A stretch of 64,000 bases of DNA from Vagococcus penaei. Lineage in GTDB: Bacteria > Bacillota > Bacilli > Lactobacillales > Vagococcaceae. The stretch lies in assembly GCF_001998885.1 (NCBI RefSeq), contig NZ_CP019609.1, positions 856,001-920,000 on the forward strand, given 5' to 3'. Positions 45,608 through 52,490 of this stretch are shown here, piece after piece. A model generated the notes under the pieces. It did no database searches, was not told the DNA's origin, and saw only the letters and a list, made by a program, of their open reading frames with translations. The stretch's first letter is position 1. Each line of letters opens with the position of its first letter. The position numbers were made by a program, and so were the translations under genes.

Positions 45608-45643
45608 AAGCTACTAACGTCTAGTTAGTAGCTTTTTTCTTTA
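45608..45643 (+). terminator. Plus-strand terminator without an obvious upstream gene
   Basis: AAGCTACTAAC (45608-45618) and GTTAGTAGCTT (45624-45634) form an 11-bp stem with a 5-base loop, followed by TTTTCTTT on the plus strand. On the minus strand it is followed by AAAAAGG, so it would not terminate the prenyl synthase transcript. Confidence 0.8.
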
Positions 45644-45659
45644 GCCTATACATTTTTAA

Positions 45660-46640
45660 TTAGTTTCTGCGACTTAATAAAGTTTCGGTTATTTGATACA
45701 AAGTTTTCTGTTGTGGTGAATCCGGTAATTTTTCAATACCTGATAATGCTCTCGTTGTAAACATTTTAGCGATATCTTCCGCACGAGATATTCCACCATA
45801 CTCTAAAATCAGAGATTGTGCATAACGTAAGTCGTCATCTGTCAACGCATCTTTTTTATTTAACAAAGGGGCAAACTCATCATGATGCCCTTCCATTGCT
45901 AAAATAAGGGGTAATGTATAGTAACCATTTTTCAAATCTTCAAAGACAGGCTTTTGAAAACTTTCTTCCGTTGCTTGATAATCTAAAATATCATCTATGA
46001 TTTGAAAAGCCATCCCAATATTGTAACCAATACGCTTAGCAAGAAGCTGTTGACGTTTTGATAAACCACCAAAATAAGCTCCTTCAAAACAGGCAAATTC
46101 AAATAGTTGTGCTGTCTTCCCTTTAATATGCTGAAAATATTGCTTCATCGTAATTTGCGTATTGTAGCGTAAGTTCATTTGGTCTAATTCACCAACGAGA
46201 ACACGCCTCATACTATAAGCATTCATTTCAATTGTATGAAAACTCTTAGTCGATGTTGCCAACAAATGAAAATAGACGGTAAATAAAAAATCACCTGTAT
46301 AAACTGCAATATCTTGTCCAAATGTGGCCTGAATAGACGGCAATGACCGCCGCATGGGCGAATCATCAATAATATCATCATGAATTAATGTTGCCACATG
46401 TAATATTTCTAAGGATGCCGCCATACGATGCATTTTTTTTGGTGATTCAATTTTGCCAATTTGAGCAAAAAGTAGAAAATAGGCTGGACGCAATAATTTT
46501 CCACCGGCTTCAAAAAAAAGATGAAGGGCCTCAGTGATGGCTTTATTTCTTATTTTTACGGATTTCTCCATAACTTTTTTAGTTTCTAACAAATCTTTTT
46601 GAATATCTGGATACAGTTCCCATAATGGATGAATTGCCAT
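45660..46640 (-). CDS. Polyprenyl diphosphate synthase (demethylmenaquinone side chain; DmkB-like)
   Basis: This trans-prenyltransferase builds the long isoprenoid chain. The 326-residue all-helical protein has the first Asp-rich motif HDDIIDDSPMRR (DDIID at 88-92), GKTAQLF, and the second FQIIDDILDYQ. Presence of bulky residues before the first motif fits a long-chain product, but chain length cannot be fixed. It is divergent from menA, the prenyltransferase that would use its product, matching the dmkB/dmkA relation in Listeria. SD is AGGAGG. Confidence 0.9.
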   Translation of the reverse strand: MAIHPLWELYPDIQKDLLETKKVMEKSVKIRNKAITEALHLFFEAGGKLLRPAYFLLFAQIGKIESPKKMHRMAASLEILHVATLIHDDIIDDSPMRRSLPSIQATFGQDIAVYTGDFLFTVYFHLLATSTKSFHTIEMNAYSMRRVLVGELDQMNLRYNTQITMKQYFQHIKGKTAQLFEFACFEGAYFGGLSKRQQLLAKRIGYNIGMAFQIIDDILDYQATEESFQKPVFEDLKNGYYTLPLILAMEGHHDEFAPLLNKKDALTDDDLRYAQSLILEYGGISRAEDIAKMFTTRALSGIEKLPDSPQQKTLYQITETLLSRRN

Positions 46641-46749
46641 GAGTGGCCTCCTAAATAAATAATTCCTACAACTACTAGAAACAACTAACTTTAAAAAATC
46701 TTACTATATCAGTATAATAAACAGAGAACGAAAAGTGAAGGAGTTTGTC

Positions 46750-47661
46750 ATGAATTTTAAAGTCTTTGCTGAATTAGTTGAATTAAAAGCTAAAACAGCT
46801 AGTATTTTCCCATTTTTATTAGGTTTACTTTATTCTTGGTATCATTATCAACACGTGTCACTAATTAATATGGTGCTTTTTTTTATTTCAATGATTTTAT
46901 TTAACATGGCAGTCGATATTATGGATAATTATATGGACTACCATAACGCAACCGATGTTCATGATTATAAACATGCAACCAATATCATTGGTCGGGAGCA
47001 ATTGTCACTAACACTCGTTAAACAACTTATGTGGAGCTTTATAATCATTTCCGCGCTCATCGGCATTTTTCTAGCCTCACAAACAAGTTGGGTTATTCTT
47101 TGGTTAGGAATGTTTAGTTATGCAATGGGTATTTTTTATTCTGCTGGTCCTATCCCTTTATCTAGCTTACCTGTTGGGGAAATAACGTCAGGGTTAACTA
47201 TGGGGATTATCATCCCAATCATTTGTGTTTACTTAAATCTTTATGATATTGTCCCATTTAATGGTCTATTCGTGGTAAATATTGCCATTTTAGCTTTACC
47301 AGCAGCGTGTGCTATCTCAAATTTAATGTTGGCAAATAATACGTGCGACTTAGAAGAAGATCGGTTAAATAATCGTCACACCCTTGTCCATTACATTGGA
47401 CGTCAACGGGCGGTAAAATTATTTAAAGGACTCGTCATTACTTCTTTCTTCTTTGCGACTTTAGGTGTCATTTTACAAATTACGCCGTGGTCTGTTTTAC
47501 TTATTTGGGTGATTTTCCCGAAAATTTGGAAAAATACTACTCGGTATGCACAGAAACAAATCAAAACGAAAACTTTTCCTCTAGCAATTCAAAATTTAGC
47601 ACTCATCGTCTTCGCTCAAACGGTTTTGTTTGCCATAGGTGTATTACTTCATCTCAGTTAA
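46750..47661 (+). CDS. menA: 1,4-dihydroxy-2-naphthoate polyprenyltransferase (DmkA/MenA)
   Basis: MenA attaches the polyprenyl chain to DHNA, giving demethylmenaquinone. The 303-residue UbiA-family membrane protein has eight or nine hydrophobic segments, the first Asp-rich motif NMAVDIMDNYMDY, and a second ANNTCDLEEDRLNNRHT. The start is ATG at 46750, 7 bases after AAGGAG. No other men genes are here, so DHNA must come from enzymes encoded elsewhere or from outside. Confidence 0.92.
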   Translation: MNFKVFAELVELKAKTASIFPFLLGLLYSWYHYQHVSLINMVLFFISMILFNMAVDIMDNYMDYHNATDVHDYKHATNIIGREQLSLTLVKQLMWSFIIISALIGIFLASQTSWVILWLGMFSYAMGIFYSAGPIPLSSLPVGEITSGLTMGIIIPIICVYLNLYDIVPFNGLFVVNIAILALPAACAISNLMLANNTCDLEEDRLNNRHTLVHYIGRQRAVKLFKGLVITSFFFATLGVILQITPWSVLLIWVIFPKIWKNTTRYAQKQIKTKTFPLAIQNLALIVFAQTVLFAIGVLLHLS

Positions 47662-47675
47662 ATCTTATTACTATT

Positions 47676-47722
47676 GACCCCTAACCAACAAAGTACACGG
47701 ACTACTTTGTTGGTTAGGGGTC
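47676..47722. terminator. Bidirectional terminator between menA and the NusG-II gene
   Basis: GACCCCTAACCAACAAAGTA (47676-47695) and its exact complement at 47703-47722 form a 20-bp stem with a 7-base loop. T-runs are weak. Confidence 0.75.
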
Positions 47723-47731
47723 TTCGTTTCA

Positions 47732-48160
47732 TTAATACGTAATAATCATATCGTCGTCTTCTTCTGAAGGCGTTAATGACTTAATTTCAATTGATAGCTT
47801 GTGTGGCAAACAAATACTCATTTGCCCTGGTCGTTCAATCCAACTCGTTCGAACAGCAATTTGATCGGGACTATTATCTTCTTTCACTCTAATTTTTGTT
47901 CCGTCTACCTCGATAATATTATACTTTCCCTTAGCAGGGTGATAGGTAACTTCTTGATGTGGTGTCTTTTCAGTTAACTCAAAACGGTCAACTTCTTTTC
48001 CGTCAATCGATACAATGGCAATTGTCCCTTTGCTATCATTAACTGGTTGATGATTTAGGGCAAATACAACGTACGGCACAAATGATAAAATGATTAAACT
48101 CACAATCACTACGCCATCCATAAACCGCCACTGCTTTTTTAGCTCATGCCAAAGATTCAT
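47732..48160 (-). CDS. Membrane-anchored NusG domain II protein (EetA-like)
   Basis: The 142-residue protein has a short cytoplasmic N-terminus, one membrane helix (14-36) and an extracellular NusG-II/DUF1312 domain. The domain has TIAIVSIDGKEVDRFEL, the Ser-Trp-Ile segment, and CLPHKLSIEI near residues 117-126, which are diagnostic. The same domain occurs in EetA of the Listeria flavin-based extracellular electron transfer locus. Location beside the demethylmenaquinone genes supports that link. No eetB, ndh2, fmnB or pplA is visible here. Confidence 0.83.
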   Translation of the reverse strand: MNLWHELKKQWRFMDGVVIVSLIILSFVPYVVFALNHQPVNDSKGTIAIVSIDGKEVDRFELTEKTPHQEVTYHPAKGKYNIIEVDGTKIRVKEDNSPDQIAVRTSWIERPGQMSICLPHKLSIEIKSLTPSEEDDDMIITY

Positions 48161-48338
48161 TCTATCCTCACCACTTTCTAGTCTTACTACTGTACGATAG
48201 CGTTTTATCGCGTGAAGGTCAATACTTTTTTATTAATTACTTCTACTATAAATTAACTTTGTGAACTAAGCAAGTAAGTTGCTATTATCACTCGATTTAC
48301 TCTATAATAGTTTGGTACAAATACTAGGAGGAATCATT

Positions 48339-49316
48339 GTGTCAAAATACCAAGTCTTATTATATTATATTTATGTTCCAATGGAAGACCCAGAAGCATT
48401 CGCTAAAGAACACTTAGCATTTTGTCAGTCATTAAATCTAAAGGGTCGTATTTTAGTAGCAAATGAGGGTATCAACGGGACTTTATCAGGTCTAACAGAA
48501 GACACGCAAGCATATATGGATGCCATGCATGCCGATGACCGTTTTAAAGATATTTTCTTTAAAATTGATCCAGCTGATCATCAAGCGTTCAAAAAGATGT
48601 TTGTCCGACCACGCCCTGAATTAGTTTCATTAAAATTAGAAGATGATATTAACCCCCTTGAATTGACTGGTGACTATCTCTCACCAAAAGAATTTAAAGA
48701 AGCTATCTTAGATGATGATACAATTGTCATCGATGCTCGAAATGACTATGAATACGATTTAGGTCACTTTAGAGGGGCTGTCCGTCCTGATATTCGCAAC
48801 TTTAGAGAATTACCTCAATGGATTCGGGATAACAAAGAAAAATTCATGGATAAACGTGTCGTTACTTATTGTACTGGTGGTATCCGTTGTGAAAAATTCT
48901 CAGGTTGGTTAGTGCGTGAAGGATTTAAAGACGTTGGCCAACTTCATGGTGGGATTGCGACTTATGGCCATGACCCTGAAGTAAAAGGTGAACTATGGGA
49001 TGGTACGATGTATGTCTTTGATGAGCGTATCAGTGTCCCAATTAATCAAGTTGACCCAGTCATCGTTGGAAAAGATTGGTTTGATGGTACGCCTTGTGAA
49101 CGTTATGTCAACTGTGGAAATCCTGAATGTAATCGTCAAATACTCTGTTCAGAAGAAAATGAAACACGCTATGTTCGCGGTTGTTCACATGACTGTCGAG
49201 TGCATCCTCGTAATCGCTACATTCCAGAAAATGATTTAGCGATTGATGAGTGGCAAGAACGGATTGAAGCATTAGGTGAGGATTTTCCTATTGATATTCT
49301 TATGCAACATTCGTAA
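48339..49316 (+). CDS. trhO: tRNA uridine(34) hydroxylase, rhodanese family (TrhO/YceA)
   Basis: TrhO hydroxylates U34 of certain tRNAs using O2, a step toward cmo5U/mo5U. The 325-residue protein has the N-terminal domain ([21 protein letters not shown]), a rhodanese domain with the catalytic Cys in [12 protein letters not shown] near residue 180, and the Cys-rich C-terminus ([14 protein letters not shown]). The start is GTG at 48339, after AGGAGGAATCATT; the upstream part of the open frame is not used. Confidence 0.93.
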   Translation: MSKYQVLLYYIYVPMEDPEAFAKEHLAFCQSLNLKGRILVANEGINGTLSGLTEDTQAYMDAMHADDRFKDIFFKIDPADHQAFKKMFVRPRPELVSLKLEDDINPLELTGDYLSPKEFKEAILDDDTIVIDARNDYEYDLGHFRGAVRPDIRNFRELPQWIRDNKEKFMDKRVVTYCTGGIRCEKFSGWLVREGFKDVGQLHGGIATYGHDPEVKGELWDGTMYVFDERISVPINQVDPVIVGKDWFDGTPCERYVNCGNPECNRQILCSEENETRYVRGCSHDCRVHPRNRYIPENDLAIDEWQERIEALGEDFPIDILMQHS

Positions 49317-49353
49317 TTTTTCACTGACTTCTCATTGAAAATCAATCATAACA

Positions 49354-49398
49354 GGCGTATGCTAACAGTATAGATTTACTGTTAGTATACGTCTTTTT
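49354..49398 (+). terminator. Terminator after trhO
   Basis: GGCGTATGCTAACAGTA (49354-49370) pairs with TACTGTTAGTATACGTC (49377-49393) with two wobble pairs, followed by TTTTT. Confidence 0.8.
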
Positions 49399-49415
49399 AT
49401 GTTGGAGGAAAGTTT

Positions 49416-50744
49416 ATGGTTAGTCAATTTTTACTGTCGATTGTGTTAATTTTAGTTGGTACAAAACTAGCTAGTCACCTATGTCATAGAATAAATGTAC
49501 CCTCGGTAATCGGTGAATTACTAGTAGGGATTATTCTTGGACCTGGACTACTAGGACTTATTCAACCAAGTGAATTTATTTCTTTGTTTTCTGAAATCGG
49601 TGTAATTCTTTTAATGTTTTTAGCTGGTCTTGAAAGTGATCTTGATAAGCTTAAAAAATATCTGACGCCTTCAGTTGTCGTAGCACTCTTTGGAATTGCT
49701 TTTCCGATGATTTTCTTGAGTGGATTAGGCTACTTATACAATATGTCACTCATTCAGGCACTCTTTCTAGGCGTTGTCTTCTCAGCTACCTCGGTTAGTA
49801 TTTCAGTTCAAGTATTAAAAGAATACAAACGTTTGGATACCTCAGAAGGTTCAATTATTCTTGGAGCTGCTGTGGTTGACGATATCGCTGTGGTATTAAT
49901 TATTAGTATTTTCACCGCTCTATTAGATGTTGGGGCTGGAGAAAAAATTAGCGGGCTTGGCTTTGTTTGGTCTTTAATCGCACCAAAATTATTATTCTTT
50001 GGTGTCCTTTTTTTAACCGCTAAATATTTACTTAATCCTTTGCTAGCATTTGCGAAAAAAATTATTGCCTTAGAGGCTGAAGCTGCCATGGCATTAATTT
50101 TATGCTTTACCTTTGCAGTTTTTGCTGAAGAAACAGGACTCAGTGCAGTCATAGGTTCTTTCTTCATTGGTCTTTTATTATCACGTACCAGTTCTAAAAA
50201 AGCGATTGAACACCCAATGTCAATTATCGGCTATGCCTTTTTTATTCCCGTCTTTTTTGTTTCTATTGGCTTAAATATTGATTTAAGTTCTTTTGCTGAT
50301 TACACTCTAATGATTATTTTGATGACTCTTTTAGCAACTGCTACTAAATTAATTGGTGGCTTTTTAGGTAGCTATGTGTTTAAACTATCCACACATCAAT
50401 CACTAGTTGTTGGAGCTGGTATGGTTTCCCGTGGTGAAATGGCACTCATCATTATTAATATGGGACACGGCCTTCATTTAGTGAATCAAGGCCAATATTC
50501 AGCCATTATTGTCGCGATTATTTTGACCACACTGGTATCACCATTCTTAATTAAATATGCCATTGACCGTGAAACAATCGCACAAAAAAAGAATCCCGTT
50601 AAGGATTCTTTTTTATTTTTATTTTTATTTAATTGTGACAGATACTTGACGCCGTCCCCATTGATAGCATTGTTCAACAGTTGGAAAATGAACATCAATA
50701 ATATTACCTTTAATCGCTCCACCAGTATCGGCAGCAATAGCTAA
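49416..50744 (+). CDS. CPA2-family cation/proton antiporter, with a read-through C-terminus
   Basis: The first ~390 residues form a monovalent cation:proton antiporter-2 domain (KefB/NapA-like) with 12 or so hydrophobic segments. It contains GELLVGIILGPGLLG, FLAGLESDLDKL, the VVDDIAVVLII double-Asp motif and VSRGEMALIIINMG. The last ~55 residues (QKKNPVKDS onward) are encoded by the terminator hairpin and the antisense strand of the next gene, with a 120-base overlap. One more A in the A7 run 50584-50590 would give a stop at TAA 50600-50602, inside the hairpin loop, as for neighbouring genes. A frameshift or sequencing error is likely. SD is GGAGG. Confidence 0.88.
   Translation: MVSQFLLSIVLILVGTKLASHLCHRINVPSVIGELLVGIILGPGLLGLIQPSEFISLFSEIGVILLMFLAGLESDLDKLKKYLTPSVVVALFGIAFPMIFLSGLGYLYNMSLIQALFLGVVFSATSVSISVQVLKEYKRLDTSEGSIILGAAVVDDIAVVLIISIFTALLDVGAGEKISGLGFVWSLIAPKLLFFGVLFLTAKYLLNPLLAFAKKIIALEAEAAMALILCFTFAVFAEETGLSAVIGSFFIGLLLSRTSSKKAIEHPMSIIGYAFFIPVFFVSIGLNIDLSSFADYTLMIILMTLLATATKLIGGFLGSYVFKLSTHQSLVVGAGMVSRGEMALIIINMGHGLHLVNQGQYSAIIVAIILTTLVSPFLIKYAIDRETIAQKKNPVKDSFLFLFLFNCDRYLTPSPLIALFNSWKMNINNITFNRSTSIGSNS
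50585..50614. terminator. Bidirectional terminator between the antiporter and 3D-domain genes
   Basis: AAAAAAGAATCC (50585-50596) and GGATTCTTTTTT (50603-50614) form a stem with the loop CGTTAA; T-runs lie on both strands. Confidence 0.85.
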
Positions 50745-51713
50745 ACCATAGCCAGATACCTCAACAATTGAACCTAATGGAATAACACTTGGATCAACCG
50801 CAATTGCATTAGGATTTTCACGTAAATCAAGACCTGTTGCTGTAAATGGTGTTAATCCAGCTTCAGAATATGAATAAGCCGTTGACTCCATCATCATCGT
50901 ACGCCCCCCACCTGAGGTTGAAGTCGTCATTTCTGGTTGTTTGGGCTCTTGACTTGTTTGACTATTAGATTCTGCTTGTTTGTCTGCATTTGTTGTAGCA
51001 GCAACCACTTTATTCGCTTCAGCTTCTTTTGCAGCTTGATGTTGTTTCTTAGCTTTTTCTTTATCAGCTTGAGCTTTTTTCTCCATAGCTTCTTTCACAA
51101 TACGGTCTTTAGATAAAGTCTCTAATAAGCCCTGATTATCAGCTAGTTCTTTTTTTAGTGTCGCTACATCTTTATCTAACTCTTGCTTCTCTTGTGCTAA
51201 AGACTCTTCTTGCGTAACTAATGATTGTTGATTAGTAGCCAAATCAGCTTGTAATTTTTCTAACTTTTCTTTATCAGACGCTAATGTTTCAACTTTCATT
51301 CGTTCAGCATCTTGAATCACAGTAACAGCATGCAAGCGACTAACGAAGTCTGAAAAACTATCCGCATTCATTAATGTGTCAAATAGATTAAATGACGATT
51401 CATTGATTTGGATATTTTTCATTCGGCTACCCATGGCGTCCGTCCGTTTTTTTATGCTATTTTCAGTTGTCTTAATACTTGCTTGTGTTTCTTTAATTTT
51501 ATTTTGTGTTTCTTTAACATCTGTCTGCAATGATTCAATTTCACGATACTTTTCATTTGCTTGTTGAAGAGTTTTGTCAATTTTCCCACTAATTTGGGCA
51601 CTTTCCTTTTTCGCTTCAATTTCTTTTGCCGATTCTGCGGCAAAAACTTGAAGTGGAAAAATCGTTACCATAAGTGCAGATATTACTGATACCAACAGCC
51701 TTTTACTTTTCAC
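50625..51713 (-). CDS. Secreted coiled-coil protein with C-terminal 3D domain (peptidoglycan-active)
   Basis: The 362-residue protein has a signal peptide (1-26, cleavage after VFAA), a long PcsB-like coiled coil (about 30-225, with an NIQINESSFNLFDTLMNADSF-type hinge region), a Ser/Thr/Gln-rich linker and a C-terminal 3D domain (about 270-362). The domain has ATGLDLR, AVDPSVIPLGS, AADTGGAIKG and IDVHF, which supply the three conserved Asp residues. 3D domains are double-psi barrels of wall lytic transglycosylases. Start GTG at 51713 is preceded by AAAGG. A consensus WalR box lies upstream, as for many wall hydrolases. Confidence 0.88.
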   Translation of the reverse strand: MKSKRLLVSVISALMVTIFPLQVFAAESAKEIEAKKESAQISGKIDKTLQQANEKYREIESLQTDVKETQNKIKETQASIKTTENSIKKRTDAMGSRMKNIQINESSFNLFDTLMNADSFSDFVSRLHAVTVIQDAERMKVETLASDKEKLEKLQADLATNQQSLVTQEESLAQEKQELDKDVATLKKELADNQGLLETLSKDRIVKEAMEKKAQADKEKAKKQHQAAKEAEANKVVAATTNADKQAESNSQTSQEPKQPEMTTSTSGGGRTMMMESTAYSYSEAGLTPFTATGLDLRENPNAIAVDPSVIPLGSIVEVSGYGLAIAADTGGAIKGNIIDVHFPTVEQCYQWGRRQVSVTIK

Positions 51714-51757
51714 TAGTGACAACACCTTTCATTCATCTGTTTTTTTTCATCTATCTT

Positions 51758-51801
51758 ATTATACAAAACTACCTCTCTTTCTTTGTAACAAACTCTTTAC
51801 A
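51758..51801 (-). promoter_or_regulatory. Promoter and WalR box of the 3D-domain gene
   Basis: On the minus strand TGTAAA-GAGTT-TGTTAC (51785-51801) fits the WalR consensus TGTWAH-N5-TGTWAH at every defined position. TATAAT (51758-51763) lies 21 bases downstream. A third TGTAAC unit precedes the box with a 4-base spacer. Confidence 0.7.
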
Positions 51802-51869
51802 AATTGTTACAGTTTAAGATAAGCTATAAATATATGTAATAGTAAGACTAATAAAAAGGAGTCACTCAT

Positions 51870-52373
51870 ATGACACAATCAATTTATTTTGCCAGCCCAC
51901 TTTTTTCAAGTATGGAACGAAATTATAATGCTTCTTTAGTTAAAGAATTAAGAACTGCCTATCCGGTTTTAGATATCTACCTACCTCAAGAACAACTCGC
52001 AATCAATGATAAAGCAAGTTATGCTGATTCAAAAATGATTGCAACTTATGATACAGAGGCATTACTTGCCAGCAAGTTGATGATTGCTGTCTTAGATGGT
52101 CCAACAATTGATGTTGGTGTAGCCTCAGAAATTGGTGTCGCTTATCAAGCGAGTATCCCAATTATTGGATTATTTACAGATTCTCGTCAGCAAGGAGCAG
52201 ATAATCACGACAAACTACAAGCATTATCCGAAATTGGAGAATCTCAATTTCCATATGCTAACCTTTATACAATTGGCTTAATTAAACTAAACGGGACGGT
52301 TGTCGCTGATGAAACAGCCTTAATTGAGGCTATTCCGAATTATCTACCCGAAATTAACGAACACTTTTGTTAG
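51870..52373 (+). CDS. ndt: Nucleoside 2-deoxyribosyltransferase
   Basis: This enzyme exchanges bases between 2'-deoxynucleosides in salvage. The 167-residue protein has the family signatures IYFASPLFSSMERNYN, the Asp in MIAVLDGPTIDVGVASEIGVAY (Asp and catalytic Glu) and the AYQASIPIIGLFTDSR segment. These match lactobacillal PDT/NDT enzymes. SD is AAAGGAG. It is a single-gene unit divergent from the 3D-domain gene. Base specificity cannot be told. Confidence 0.93.
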   Translation: MTQSIYFASPLFSSMERNYNASLVKELRTAYPVLDIYLPQEQLAINDKASYADSKMIATYDTEALLASKLMIAVLDGPTIDVGVASEIGVAYQASIPIIGLFTDSRQQGADNHDKLQALSEIGESQFPYANLYTIGLIKLNGTVVADETALIEAIPNYLPEINEHFC

Positions 52374-52376
52374 TCA

Positions 52377-52434
52377 AATGCTAAAAACATTGTTGCTCTG
52401 TCACTTTGTTTTTAGCATTTTTTATTCTGCTTTA
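52377..52434 (+). terminator. Terminator after ndt
   Basis: AATGCTAAAAACA (52377-52389) pairs with TGTTTTTAGCATT (52417-52429) and TTTTT follows. The loop is long (27 bases). Confidence 0.75.
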
Positions 52435-52490
52435 AAAAAAGGGAAACCTGTCTTACAATAGATATATTCACTGCTTAGAAAGGAGTTTTC

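Larger units (their letters stand above)
45516..45643 (+). ncRNA. Candidate plus-strand small RNA antisense to the 29-codon ORF
   Basis: A Rho-independent terminator with its T-run only on the plus strand (45608-45643) has no plus-strand gene before it. Upstream lie a hairpin with loop CCTCCAA (45567-45595), a single-stranded ACTCCTTTTT segment, and a weak possible promoter (TTGAAC at 45481, 17 bases, CATAGT at 45504). The predicted RNA would be ~130 bases and complementary to the ORF's start region. The 5' end is a guess. Confidence 0.4.

Noticed and set aside
45478-46640. A ComQ/ComX-type prenylated pheromone system (prenyl synthase next to a short Trp-containing peptide)
   Set aside because: The synthase has full long-chain polyprenyl synthase motifs and a menA partner, the peptide is hydrophobic with an MKK start, and no ComP/ComA-like genes are present.
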